A stretch of 64,000 nucleotides of DNA from Fusobacterium perfoetens (GCF_021531595.1 NZ_JADYUD010000001.1:62001-126000); one strand, 5' to 3'; positions 5,852-14,396 are shown, numbered from the stretch's first letter. Notes: generated from the letters alone by a model not told the origin. A program made the numbers and translations.

Positions 5852-8677
5852 ATGTCAGGATTTGAGCTTTTAAATGATAAACAAAAAGAAGCAGTACTTT
5901 ATACAGAAGGTCCTCTCCTTATAATTGCAGGTCCAGGATCTGGAAAGACAAGGACACTTGTAGAAAGAGTTCTGTATCTTCTTAATGAAAAAGAAGCAGA
6001 ACCAGAAAATATACTTCTTGCAACTTTTACAGAAAAAGCATCACGGGAACTTATAACTCGTGTTTCAGAAAATATAAAACATAATTTAAATTTAAGTGAA
6101 ATGTATATAGGAACAATTCATTCAATATGTTTGAGAATAATAGATGAAAATATAGAAAAATCATTTTTAAGAAAAAATTATAAAGTTCTAGATGCTTTGG
6201 AGCAGAGATTTTTTCTTTATTCAAAATTAAAAAAATTTGAAAATATTGAAGGATATGAAAATTTTTTCCTAGGAATGAATGCTTCAAACAGCTGGAAAAA
6301 AGCTGGAATTCTTCAGAAATGGATAGACAGAGTAAATGAAGAAAAATTAGGAAACGAAAAAATAAAAAAATCTTCAAATAAAAAAATTGTATTTTTGAAT
6401 AGTGTGCATGAAAAATATAAAGAACTTCTTTTTGAAGAAAATACAGTAGATTTTTCTAATATTCAGTTAGAGTGTTTTAGGTTACTTTCTGAAAATAATG
6501 ATATTTTAGAAAATCTAAGAGAAAAAATAAGATATATAATGATAGATGAATATCAAGATACAAACACAATTCAAGAAAAATTATTTCTTCTTATTGCAGG
6601 AGAAAGAAAAAATATATGTGTTGTGGGAGATGATGATCAGGGAATATATAGATTTAGGGGAGCAACTGTAAAAAATATTCTTCATTTTCAAAAAAACTTT
6701 GAAGAGGGAGAATGTAAAAAAATAGAACTTGATATAAATTATCGTTCTAATGAGGATATTGTTAATTTTTGTAATCTTTGGAATAAACAACTTAACTGGG
6801 ATGGCTGGAGATACTCTAAAAACATTGTATCAGGAAAAGAAAGAATAAATAAAACTCTTGGAGTTATAAAAATATCAGCAGACTTAGAATACAAATGGGA
6901 AGAAAAACTATATCGTTTTATAGATTATTTAAAAAAAACAGAAAGAATAACAGACTACAATCAAGTAGCTTTTCTTTTTAGGTCAGTGAGAAATTATAGG
7001 GTTTTAAGACTTATGGAAGCCTTGGAACACAGAGGAATTCCTGTGTATTCTCCTCGTTCTGAAATGTTTTTCCAAAGAGAAGAAATAAAGTTTTTAATCG
7101 GTCTTTTTATTATGATATTTCCTCAGACAAAAAATCTTATATTTACAAAAGGATATGGAATAGAAGATTATTATAAAGAGTGCTATGAAATTACTAGAAA
7201 AATTATAAAAACAGATAAAAATTTAATAGAATATATGAAATCTGTGAGAGAAAAATTTGAAGATGAAGAATGTGAAATAAAATCTCCAAGTTTTCTTGGA
7301 ATTTTTTATGGACTTATATCAACCGGAACAGAGAGCATAAAAAGATATTTTAATCTTACAGAAGACCACATTATAAAAAATAGAAGCACATATAATTTTG
7401 GAATTTTTTCTAAAATATTAAGTAAATTTGATGATTTGTGCAATATAGAATATATAACAAAGAAAAATGCAGATAAAATAATAAACTATTTTTTCAATAT
7501 TCATTTAAAATTTCTTATAGACAGTGGAATGGGAGAATATGAAAGTTTAAGAGAATATGCTCCTAAAGGTGCTGTATCTTTTCTTACAGTACATCAGGGA
7601 AAAGGTTTAGAATTTCCATGTGTAATAGTTGGATCACTGGAAGGGAATCCTACTGTAGAGGAAAATGAGGCACAGCTTAAACTTGAAATGGCTTTGACTG
7701 AAAGTTTTGAACCTGAATATAGAATAAAAGAATTTGATTTTTGGAGAATATACTATACTGCATTTTCAAGAGCACAAAATCTTCTTGCTCTTACATGTGT
7801 AGAAAATAGTTATAAACCAGTACCAAGCCTTCCTTTTAAGAGATTATATGAAGAATTAAAAGATGCTTCAGACAGTGACTTTGAATTTGCAAAGCTACAT
7901 TTTGAAGATGTAAAAGAAATAAATATTAAAGATATTTTTGCATTTACATCCCATATAAGTCTTTACAATAAATGTCCAAGATTATATAAGCTTTATAAAA
8001 AATATGAATTTATTCCTGAGAAAAATAAAGGAATGATTTTTGGAACTCTTGTTCATGAAACTCTTGAAGATATTAACAGAAAAATATTTAAAAAAGAAAA
8101 TATTTCTTTTGAAATTGTAGAAGAGATATTTTATGAAAATTATAAAAATATACAGAAAAAATATAAAATAAATATAGAAAAAGAGATTTTAAAAACAGGA
8201 GAAGAGAGCATAAAGGAATATTTAGAAAATTATTCTTTATTATATGATAATATAAAAGATATTGAAGTAAAACTTTCACTGGTAAAAGAGAAATATATTT
8301 TGGAAGGGATAGTAGATCTTGTTGTAGAAAAAGATAGTAAAATTGAGATAATAGATTTTAAAACTGGAAAGAGAAATGAAAACGAAAAGGCTTATATAAA
8401 TCAGCTTGAAATATATGCTTATCTCATAGGTAAAAAATATAAAAGAGAGATAAAAAGAGGGAAACTTTATTATCTTGGAGAGAAAGAAAATAAAATAAAA
8501 GAGATAAATTTTACAGAAGAAAATTTAAGCAATGCAGTAAAAGATTTTGATAAAACAGCTGAAAAAATACTGGCAGAAAATTTTCAGTGCTTTTTTGAAG
8601 AAGGAAAAAGTCAATGCAGATTATGTTGGATGAAAGAGTTTTGTAAAAAAGAATCATTTAAAGAAGAAATTATATAA
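5852..8677 (+). CDS. UvrD/PcrA-type helicase fused to a Cas4/AddB-type Fe-S nuclease
   Basis: The product has 941 residues. The N-terminal two-thirds is a superfamily 1 UvrD-like helicase: Walker A GPGSGKT (27-33), Walker B IDEYQD (231-236), then VVGDDDQGIYRFRGA, and TVHQGKGLEFPCVIV further on. The C-terminal part is a PD-(D/E)XK nuclease: Asp822 in GIVDLV and IDFKTGK with Asp835 and Lys837. Four cysteines, Cys708 in YNKCPRLY and Cys922, Cys925, Cys931, fit the Fe-S staple seen in AddB and Cas4. The likely role is double-strand end processing. It is shorter than AddA, and no AddB partner is next to it. The ATG follows AAGGAGG. pgeF starts 10 nt downstream. Confidence 0.9.
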   Translation: MSGFELLNDKQKEAVLYTEGPLLIIAGPGSGKTRTLVERVLYLLNEKEAEPENILLATFTEKASRELITRVSENIKHNLNLSEMYIGTIHSICLRIIDENIEKSFLRKNYKVLDALEQRFFLYSKLKKFENIEGYENFFLGMNASNSWKKAGILQKWIDRVNEEKLGNEKIKKSSNKKIVFLNSVHEKYKELLFEENTVDFSNIQLECFRLLSENNDILENLREKIRYIMIDEYQDTNTIQEKLFLLIAGERKNICVVGDDDQGIYRFRGATVKNILHFQKNFEEGECKKIELDINYRSNEDIVNFCNLWNKQLNWDGWRYSKNIVSGKERINKTLGVIKISADLEYKWEEKLYRFIDYLKKTERITDYNQVAFLFRSVRNYRVLRLMEALEHRGIPVYSPRSEMFFQREEIKFLIGLFIMIFPQTKNLIFTKGYGIEDYYKECYEITRKIIKTDKNLIEYMKSVREKFEDEECEIKSPSFLGIFYGLISTGTESIKRYFNLTEDHIIKNRSTYNFGIFSKILSKFDDLCNIEYITKKNADKIINYFFNIHLKFLIDSGMGEYESLREYAPKGAVSFLTVHQGKGLEFPCVIVGSLEGNPTVEENEAQLKLEMALTESFEPEYRIKEFDFWRIYYTAFSRAQNLLALTCVENSYKPVPSLPFKRLYEELKDASDSDFEFAKLHFEDVKEINIKDIFAFTSHISLYNKCPRLYKLYKKYEFIPEKNKGMIFGTLVHETLEDINRKIFKKENISFEIVEEIFYENYKNIQKKYKINIEKEILKTGEESIKEYLENYSLLYDNIKDIEVKLSLVKEKYILEGIVDLVVEKDSKIEIIDFKTGKRNENEKAYINQLEIYAYLIGKKYKREIKRGKLYYLGEKENKIKEINFTEENLSNAVKDFDKTAEKILAENFQCFFEEGKSQCRLCWMKEFCKKESFKEEII

Positions 8678-8687
8678 GGAGTAACTT

Positions 8688-9428
8688 ATGTTTAAAGATA
8701 AAGATATTTATTTTGAGATTGAAGAATTTAATAATTTTAATATAAAAGCAATTTATACAACAAAAAGTATAGGAGATATAGATATCCTTTTTAAAGATGG
8801 AGAAAAAAGCAGTGAAAATATAGAAAAATATTTTGGTAAAAAAAATAGTATAGTTGTTTATGCAAAGCAAACTCATACAAATAATGTAATTCTTATAGAT
8901 AAGGAAACAGATAAATATTTTTATGAAGAAGTTGATGGGTTTGTAACTAAAAGAAAAGATATAGTTCTTATGACTCAATATGCAGATTGTCTTCCTATAT
9001 TCTTTTATGATAAAGAAAATGATGTAATAAGTGTTTGTCATTCTGGTTGGAAAGGTACTTTTCAAGAAATTTCTTTAAAAGCTCTTAAACTTATGGAAGA
9101 AAAATATAACTCAAAGAAAAAAAATATTATTGCAGCTTTAGGAATTGGAATTTCTTGTGAAAAATATGAAGTAGGAGAGGAATTTTATTTAAATTTTAAA
9201 AATAAATTTTCTGAAGAAATAGTTAATAAATCTTTTAAATTTTTTAAAGAAGATAATAAATGGCATTTTGACAATACAGAGTTTAATAGATTAAATCTTA
9301 TAAAAAATGGAATCTTATCTGAAAATATAGTTGTTTCAGATGAATGTACATTTAAAAATGAAAGATTTCACTCTTTTAGAAGAGATAAAAACACTTACAG
9401 AAATGCAGGAATAATATTTTTTAAATAA
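8688..9428 (+). CDS. pgeF: PgeF/YfiH family (laccase-domain) peptidoglycan editing factor / purine nucleoside phosphorylase-like
   Basis: The product has 246 residues. The family metal site is visible: His63 in QTHTNN, Cys101 in ADCLP and His118 in CHSGWKG. A further CxxF-HSFRRD motif near the C-terminus is also typical. Members have been described as removing miscoupled peptidoglycan precursors and as having purine nucleoside activity. Which applies here cannot be told from the sequence. It lies 10 nt behind the helicase-nuclease gene with its own AAGGAG site, so it is probably co-transcribed. Confidence 0.93.
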   Translation: MFKDKDIYFEIEEFNNFNIKAIYTTKSIGDIDILFKDGEKSSENIEKYFGKKNSIVVYAKQTHTNNVILIDKETDKYFYEEVDGFVTKRKDIVLMTQYADCLPIFFYDKENDVISVCHSGWKGTFQEISLKALKLMEEKYNSKKKNIIAALGIGISCEKYEVGEEFYLNFKNKFSEEIVNKSFKFFKEDNKWHFDNTEFNRLNLIKNGILSENIVVSDECTFKNERFHSFRRDKNTYRNAGIIFFK

Positions 9429-9437
9429 TATAGAATA

Positions 9438-9477
9438 AAAAAGGCTAGGAATACTTTAAAATATCCTAGCTTTTTTG
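9438..9477. terminator. Bidirectional intrinsic terminator
   Basis: The stem GCTAGGA/TCCTAGC is flanked by an A run and a T run and sits between convergent genes (pgeF and the S24 repressor), so it can end both transcripts. Confidence 0.85.
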
Positions 9478-9481
9478 TTTT

Positions 9482-10171
9482 CTAAATATCACTTAGAACT
9501 TTAATAACTTTTCCAACTGCATGGAAATTTTCTCCAGGCCCTATATAAATAGGCGCATAATTAGGGTTGTCACTTATAAGAGCAATATAATTTTTAGTAA
9601 TTTTTAATCTTTTTACATAAGCTTGATCATCAATAAAAAATGCCCCTATTTCTCCATTTCTGATTTCAATATTTTTTTTACATATTATAATAGAGCCATC
9701 TTTTATTGTTGGTTCCATAGAATCTCCCACAACATTTACAGCAAAAAGACTGCTACTGTTTTTTAAACCTGGAAGGACAATATAATCTGTGATTTCATCA
9801 TCACTGAAAGCTCCAGGCCCTGCAGAAATTCTTTCAAAAAGTGGTATTGCATTTTCAGAATTTCCAAGAAAATCTTGCATATTATTTTTTGTTTTAAGTT
9901 TTAGTTCTTCTTCAAGCTCATTTAGAGTATCAAGTATTACTTGAGGAGTTCTTTCAATAGCAGCAAGATAAAACATTTGTTTTTTCTCTTCTGAATTAAG
10001 CTCAAGTCCTTCAGCAATTCTTTCTAAAACTTCTCTGCTTGGTGGATTTTTTACCTCTCCTCTTTCTATAGAATTAAAATATGATTGAGTTATATTAACA
10101 AGTTTAGAAAATTTATTTTGACTGTATCCAAGTTGTTCTCTTCTTGATTTCAAAAAAGTAATAAAGTCCAT
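9482..10171 (-). CDS. LexA/CI-like repressor: XRE helix-turn-helix plus S24 autopeptidase
   Basis: The product has 229 residues. An XRE-type helix-turn-helix spans about residues 7-55 (LGYSQNKFSKLV...YFNSIERGEV). The C-terminal half is a peptidase S24 domain with Ser151 in VVGDSMEPT and Lys187 in AYVKRLK as the Ser-Lys dyad. The candidate self-cleavage site is Ala117-Gly118 in ISAGPG. Such repressors are inactivated when RecA filaments stimulate cleavage after DNA damage. The gene is divergent from a 71-aa gene, and two similar inverted repeats sit in the two promoters between them, suggesting autorepression. It could be the SOS repressor of this genome or a stress-responsive HTH-S24 paralogue. 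Confidence 0.93.
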   Translation of the reverse strand: MDFITFLKSRREQLGYSQNKFSKLVNITQSYFNSIERGEVKNPPSREVLERIAEGLELNSEEKKQMFYLAAIERTPQVILDTLNELEEELKLKTKNNMQDFLGNSENAIPLFERISAGPGAFSDDEITDYIVLPGLKNSSSLFAVNVVGDSMEPTIKDGSIIICKKNIEIRNGEIGAFFIDDQAYVKRLKITKNYIALISDNPNYAPIYIGPGENFHAVGKVIKVLSDI

Positions 10172-10201
10172 ACTATGCCTCCTTACATCTATTCATAGTT
10201 A

Positions 10202-10230
10202 ATTGTACTATAAATTTTAATAGAATGCAA
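10202..10230 (-). promoter_or_regulatory. Promoter of the S24 repressor with candidate operator in its spacer
   Basis: On the minus strand, TTGCAT (10225-10230) and TACAAT (10202-10207) are 17 nt apart. The spacer holds CTAT-N8-ATAG (10208-10223). The same pattern recurs in the divergent promoter. Confidence 0.7.
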
Positions 10231-10243
10231 CAAAATAAAAAAT

Positions 10244-10275
10244 CTATTGACAAATATAGGTAAGAATATTATAAT
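10244..10275 (+). promoter_or_regulatory. Perfect consensus promoter with candidate operator over the -35
   Basis: TTGACA (10247-10252), a 17-nt spacer and TATAAT (10270-10275) match the full sigma-70 consensus. CTAT-N8-ATAG (10244-10259) overlaps the -35, where a bound repressor would block polymerase. A promoter this strong normally needs repression, which fits control by the divergent S24 protein. Confidence 0.75.
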
Positions 10276-10338
10276 GGGTATATATAAAAAAAGATAACCT
10301 GTCAGTGATATTAATAGATATTTTATGGAGGTAATAAT

Positions 10339-10554
10339 ATGAAAATACTAATAAAAGATAAAAAATGGAATATGTTCATAGGAAATATGGTTTTAGTATG
10401 TGACATACATGAAAGTAATGGTATTTTCAGTATAGAATTTTTATATGGAGATAAAAAAGTATCTTTAAAAAGCAATAATATAGATAGAACTTTAAAATAT
10501 TTAGAGAAATTATTTTTAGATACTGAAATACAAGTAAGCAAGAAAAGTGCATAA
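10339..10554 (+). CDS. Small 71-residue protein of unknown function, divergent from the S24 repressor
   Basis: The ATG at 10339 follows TGGAGGT, and the gene has a full-consensus promoter and its own terminator, so it is very likely real. The protein is soluble and basic (no signal peptide or membrane segment), begins MKILIKDKKWNMFIGNM and ends in a charged helix (RTLKYLEKLFLD). No family was recognised. The promoter's candidate operator matches that of the neighbouring repressor gene, so it may be induced when that repressor is cleaved. Confidence 0.75.
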   Translation: MKILIKDKKWNMFIGNMVLVCDIHESNGIFSIEFLYGDKKVSLKSNNIDRTLKYLEKLFLDTEIQVSKKSA

Positions 10555-10576
10555 ATTTTTAAATAAATTTCCAAAA

Positions 10577-10609
10577 AAATTCCGAGACAAAAATCTCGGA
10601 ATTTTTTCT
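10577..10609 (+). terminator. Intrinsic terminator after the 71-aa gene
   Basis: The stem AAATTCCGAGA/TCTCGGAATTT (11 bp) has a six-base loop and is followed by TTTTCTTT. Confidence 0.9.
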
Positions 10610-10652
10610 TTATAAATTATCTATAAATATAGATAGAAAAAATAAAAAACTT

Positions 10653-12152
10653 TTATTTTAAAATAGAATATATTTTATCCATGTCAAGATGTGTTCTCAT
10701 AATTTTAGCAAGTCTTTTATATTCTTTTTCTTTATATGTTTCAAGGCTCATAAAATCAAAAAGAGGAGAAAGACCTTTATCTGTTCTTATTTTATTTAAA
10801 AGTTTTCTTGTAAATTTAGGTGAATCAAAAATACCATGTATATATGTTCCTATAATATTATCACGGCATACAAGACTAAAACCACCATCTTCTACAACAG
10901 AACAACTATTATCTCCTGTAGTAACTCCCTGATGAATTTCATAACCATTTATTTTCATTCCATTAAATCCTTTAAGTATTCCAGTACAGTTTTGAAGAAC
11001 TTTATTTACTTGCTGTGTATATTTTTTACTTTCCATTTTTGTAGTAATATCAAGAAGACCAAGAGCTTCAATTTTAAGATATGAACTTTCAACTTGCTCT
11101 AAATCTTTAATGCTTTTTCCAAGCATTTGGAATCCACTATGTATACCTATAATTATTTTTCCCATATCAGCAAGTTCTTTTATTTTTTGTGCTATTTTTC
11201 TTTCTTTTATAAGGCTGAAATCATAAATAGCATTTTTACTTCCAGGCAGAATAATTATATCAAAAGTATCATTTAGCTGATCTGCTGTTTCAATATATTG
11301 TAAATTTACATCATCATACATAAGAAGTGATGTGAAATCAGTAGAATTTGAAAGTTTGTCAAATTTTATGACAGCTATATTAATATCTTTTTCATGAGAA
11401 TGAGATGAAAGAGAATCGTATGTATAACTATCTTCTTTTTCAAGATTTATTTTAGTAAAAGGAATAATTCCTAAACAAGGAACATCAATTCCATGTTTCT
11501 TTAAAGCAGCATCCATTTGTGCTATACCTTTTTCAAGAAGAGATTCATCTCCTCTGAATTTATTTATGATATATCCTTTTATCCTATTTCTGTCAGGGGG
11601 ATCAAGAAGCATTATTGTTCCATATATTGAAGCAAAAACTCCTCCTCTTTCAATATCTCCTATAAGAACTACAGGAGCATTTACAAGTTCGGCCATTCCC
11701 ATGTTGACAAGGTCTACATCTCTTAAATTTATTTCTGCAGGGCTTCCAGCTCCCTCCATAACACATATATCAAATTCTTTTTTTAGTTTGTTATAATTTT
11801 TAAGAGCAATTTTTTTAAATTTTTCAGAATTGCTATAATATTCCTGTGCACTCATATTTTTGAAAGGAACTCCTTCAAGAATAACTTGAGAGCAATCTTC
11901 TCCTCCCGTAGGTTTTAGAAGAATAGGATTCATAAAAACACGGGGAACAACATTGCATGCTTCTGCTTGAACAACTTGAGCCCTGCTCATTTCTTTTCCG
12001 TCAATATCAACAAAAGAATTAAGAGCCATATTCTGAGATTTAAAAGGAGCAACTTTATATCCGTCCTGAGCGAAAATTCTGCACAGACCTGCAGTAAGTA
12101 TAGATTTTCCTACAGATGAACCTGTACCTTGTAACATTATTTTTTTATGCAT
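10653..12152 (-). CDS. cobQ: Cobyric acid synthase (CobQ/CbiP), glutaminase nucleophile replaced
   Basis: The product has 499 residues, the usual family length. It amidates four side chains of the corrin ring in cobalamin synthesis. The N-terminal synthetase domain has the P-loop GTGSSVGKS (9-17) and KSQNMALNS. The class I glutamine amidotransferase domain starts near residue 250 and includes the expected His in GTYIHGIFD. The motif normally written GICGG(F/Y)QMLG reads GIHSGFQMLG here: His338 and Ser339 stand where the catalytic Cys and the next Gly are expected. It may use free ammonia or be impaired. GAGGTGAC precedes the ATG. No other cobalamin gene is in the window. Confidence 0.93.
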   Translation of the reverse strand: MHKKIMLQGTGSSVGKSILTAGLCRIFAQDGYKVAPFKSQNMALNSFVDIDGKEMSRAQVVQAEACNVVPRVFMNPILLKPTGGEDCSQVILEGVPFKNMSAQEYYSNSEKFKKIALKNYNKLKKEFDICVMEGAGSPAEINLRDVDLVNMGMAELVNAPVVLIGDIERGGVFASIYGTIMLLDPPDRNRIKGYIINKFRGDESLLEKGIAQMDAALKKHGIDVPCLGIIPFTKINLEKEDSYTYDSLSSHSHEKDINIAVIKFDKLSNSTDFTSLLMYDDVNLQYIETADQLNDTFDIIILPGSKNAIYDFSLIKERKIAQKIKELADMGKIIIGIHSGFQMLGKSIKDLEQVESSYLKIEALGLLDITTKMESKKYTQQVNKVLQNCTGILKGFNGMKINGYEIHQGVTTGDNSCSVVEDGGFSLVCRDNIIGTYIHGIFDSPKFTRKLLNKIRTDKGLSPLFDFMSLETYKEKEYKRLAKIMRTHLDMDKIYSILK

Positions 12153-12250
12153 TTTGTCACCTCTGTTAAAAATGAAATTAACTCTTTTTCCTATAGTATA
12201 ATATAAATTTTCATAAAAATGAATTTTTTTTTCTTATTTATAAAAAAATG

Positions 12251-12293
12251 CAAAATAAAAGAGGGGGGCTTTTCCCACACCTCTTTTATTTTG
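12251..12293 (-). terminator. Intrinsic terminator after ptsI
   Basis: A 14-bp stem CAAAATAAAAGAGG/CCTCTTTTATTTTG has a GC-rich inner part and is followed on the minus strand by CATTTTTTTA. Confidence 0.9.
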
Positions 12294-12310
12294 TACTTAT
12301 GGACTATAGA

Positions 12311-14041
12311 CTATTTTCCATAAACTGTTTTGTTGAACTCAGCTACTGTCTTTAACACTTCTTCAGCAGTTGTCTGCTCAAGAACCCTTTCTACTAATTT
12401 TTCACATTCTTTTTTATCAAGTGACATGATATTTTTTTTAATTCTAGGAACTGAAATAGCTGACATAGAGAAAGCATCAAGTCCCATTCCAAATAATATT
12501 GCAGTAGCATTTTCATCACCGGCAAACTCTCCACACATAGAGATAGTTATACCTCCAGCATGAGCTCCGTCGATGGCACATTTTATTGCCTGTAATACAG
12601 CAGGGTTATATGAGTTGTATAGGTGAGATATCTGTTCGTTTCCTCTGTCTACAGCTAATGTATATTGTGTTAAGTCGTTAGTACCTATTGAGAAGAAGTC
12701 ACACTCTTTTGCAAATGATGCTGCTCTAAAACATACAGCAGGAGTTTCTACCATTATTCCAAGCTGAATATTTTCATCAAAAGCAATTCCTTCAGCTCTT
12801 AATTCTTCCATACATTCTTTTAAGATTGCTCTTGATTTTCTTACTTCATCAAGAGATATAATCATAGGAAGCATGATTTTTATATATCCAAATGCAGAAG
12901 CTCTAAGTAAAGCTCTGAATTGAGTTTTTAATATTTCAGGTCTGTCAAGACAAACTCTTAAAGCTCTCCATCCTAAAAATGGATTTTCTTCTTTTGGAAG
13001 TTCCATATATGGAAGAGATTTGTCTCCTCCAATATCCATTGTTCTTATAGTTACAGGTTTTCCTTCAAGAGATTCAGCAACAGTTTTATAAGCTTCAAAC
13101 TGTTCTTCTTCACTTGGGAATCTGTCATTATTCATGAAAAGGAATTCAGTTCTGTAAAGTCCAATTCCTTGAGCACCGTTTCTTAAAAGTCCGGCTACAT
13201 CTTTAGGAGATCCAATATTTGCCCATGCTCCTACTTTGATACCATCTTTTGAAACAGCATCTTTATCTTTAAGTTGTTTTAAAAGTTCTTTTTCAGCTAA
13301 ATATTCTTCTCTTTTAGCTGTGTATATTTTCAATTCTTCTTCGTCAGGATTGATAATAGCAATACCTTCAATAGCATCAACTATAATATCCATTCCTGTA
13401 GAAGCCTCACTGCATATAGAACCAGTTCCTACAACAGCAGGAAGTTCAAGAGATCTTGCCATAATAGATGAATGTGCAGTTTTTCCTCCAATTTCAGTTA
13501 CAAAGGCAATTACATTTTCAAGATCAAGCTGTGCAGTATCAGATGGAGTAAGATCTTTAGTAATTACAACAGAATTTTTAGGCAGATTTGATAAATCAAT
13601 TATTTCAGTTCCTGTTACATTATAAAGCCATCTTTTTCCTATATCTTTTAAGTCAGCTGCTCTTTCTCTTAAATAAGGATCTTCAAGATTTGCAAGCATT
13701 TCACAGTATCCATTTATTCCTTGCTCAAGAGCATATTCAGCAGTGATGTTTTCATCTTCTATAAGTTCTATAACTTCATCAAAAAGATCTTCATCTTCTA
13801 AAAGAGTAATATGTCCATCAAATATGGCAGCTTTATCCTCTCCTAAATTTTTAGCTGTTTTTTCTCTAATCGCAAGAAGTTGTGCTTTAGTCATTTCTCT
13901 TCCACGAAGAAGTTTATCCTTTTCTATTTCTAGGTTTTTAGCTTCGTTTGTATCAATGAAAAGTTCATTTTCTTTATATAAATAAACTTTTCCAACAGAA
14001 ATTCCAGGTGATGCAGGAATTCCTTTTATTACTTTACCCAT
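12311..14041 (-). CDS. ptsI: Phosphoenolpyruvate-protein phosphotransferase (PTS enzyme I)
   Basis: The product has 576 residues, full length. Enzyme I takes phosphate from phosphoenolpyruvate and passes it to HPr, the first step of PTS sugar import. The active-site His190 is in GGKTAHSSIMARS. The C-terminal PEP-binding barrel shows GLYRTEFLFM, GDKSLPYMELP and SIGTNDLTQYTLAVDR, and ends near the catalytic Cys region (ISMCGEFAGD). It is cytoplasmic. It lies 88 nt downstream of ptsH with an 11-bp hairpin between them, so enzyme I may be made at a lower level than HPr. Confidence 0.98.
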   Translation of the reverse strand: MGKVIKGIPASPGISVGKVYLYKENELFIDTNEAKNLEIEKDKLLRGREMTKAQLLAIREKTAKNLGEDKAAIFDGHITLLEDEDLFDEVIELIEDENITAEYALEQGINGYCEMLANLEDPYLRERAADLKDIGKRWLYNVTGTEIIDLSNLPKNSVVITKDLTPSDTAQLDLENVIAFVTEIGGKTAHSSIMARSLELPAVVGTGSICSEASTGMDIIVDAIEGIAIINPDEEELKIYTAKREEYLAEKELLKQLKDKDAVSKDGIKVGAWANIGSPKDVAGLLRNGAQGIGLYRTEFLFMNNDRFPSEEEQFEAYKTVAESLEGKPVTIRTMDIGGDKSLPYMELPKEENPFLGWRALRVCLDRPEILKTQFRALLRASAFGYIKIMLPMIISLDEVRKSRAILKECMEELRAEGIAFDENIQLGIMVETPAVCFRAASFAKECDFFSIGTNDLTQYTLAVDRGNEQISHLYNSYNPAVLQAIKCAIDGAHAGGITISMCGEFAGDENATAILFGMGLDAFSMSAISVPRIKKNIMSLDKKECEKLVERVLEQTTAEEVLKTVAEFNKTVYGK

Positions 14042-14080
14042 GTTAAATACCTTCCTTTATAATAAAATAGAATATTCTTT

Positions 14081-14120
14081 GAAAAAAAAGAGAGGAATAG
14101 AGTATACAATATTCCTCTCT
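14081..14120 (-). terminator. Intercistronic hairpin/terminator between ptsH and ptsI
   Basis: On the minus strand a perfect 11-bp stem AGAGAGGAATA/TATTCCTCTCT (10-nt loop) is followed by a run of eight T. It has the form of an intrinsic terminator inside the pts operon. Partial readthrough would give more ptsH than ptsI mRNA. Confidence 0.8.
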
Positions 14121-14129
14121 GGAGTTTAA

Positions 14130-14396
14130 TTAGTCTTTTAAGTTAGCAAGAAGTTCTGCTAATTTTTCAACAGCTTCAGTTTCATCAGCACCATCAGCGT
14201 GAACAGTAACTTTTGCTCCTTTTTTAATACCTAAAGATAAAAGTTTTAAAAGAGAAGTTCCTTTAACTCTTTTTCCTTCTTCATTTTCAACTTCAATTGC
14301 TGAAGAGAAAGTTTTTGCTAAACTAACAAATTCATTTCCAGGTCTAGTGTGAAGACCAGTTTCATTTGTTATTTCTACAGTTTTGCTACATGCCAT
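14130..14396 (-). CDS. ptsH: PTS phosphocarrier protein HPr
   Basis: The product has 88 residues. His16 in GLHTRPG is the phosphorylation site used by enzyme I. The regulatory serine position of Gram-positive-type HPr (Ser46) is conserved as Ser48 in KGTSLLKLLSLG, so an HPr kinase could act on it. No such kinase is in this window. AGGAAGGTG lies just upstream of the start. A promoter at 14478-14506 precedes it, and ptsI follows. Confidence 0.98.
   Translation of the reverse strand: MACSKTVEITNETGLHTRPGNEFVSLAKTFSSAIEVENEEGKRVKGTSLLKLLSLGIKKGAKVTVHADGADETEAVEKLAELLANLKD

Noticed and set aside
12153-12250. Cobalamin riboswitch before cobQ
   Set aside because: There are fewer than 100 nt between the ptsI terminator and the start codon, and no B12 box was seen.
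13236-13625. Plus-strand open frame of 129 codons inside ptsI
   Set aside because: It is Ser-rich shadow translation on the opposite strand of a clear enzyme I gene, without a ribosome site.
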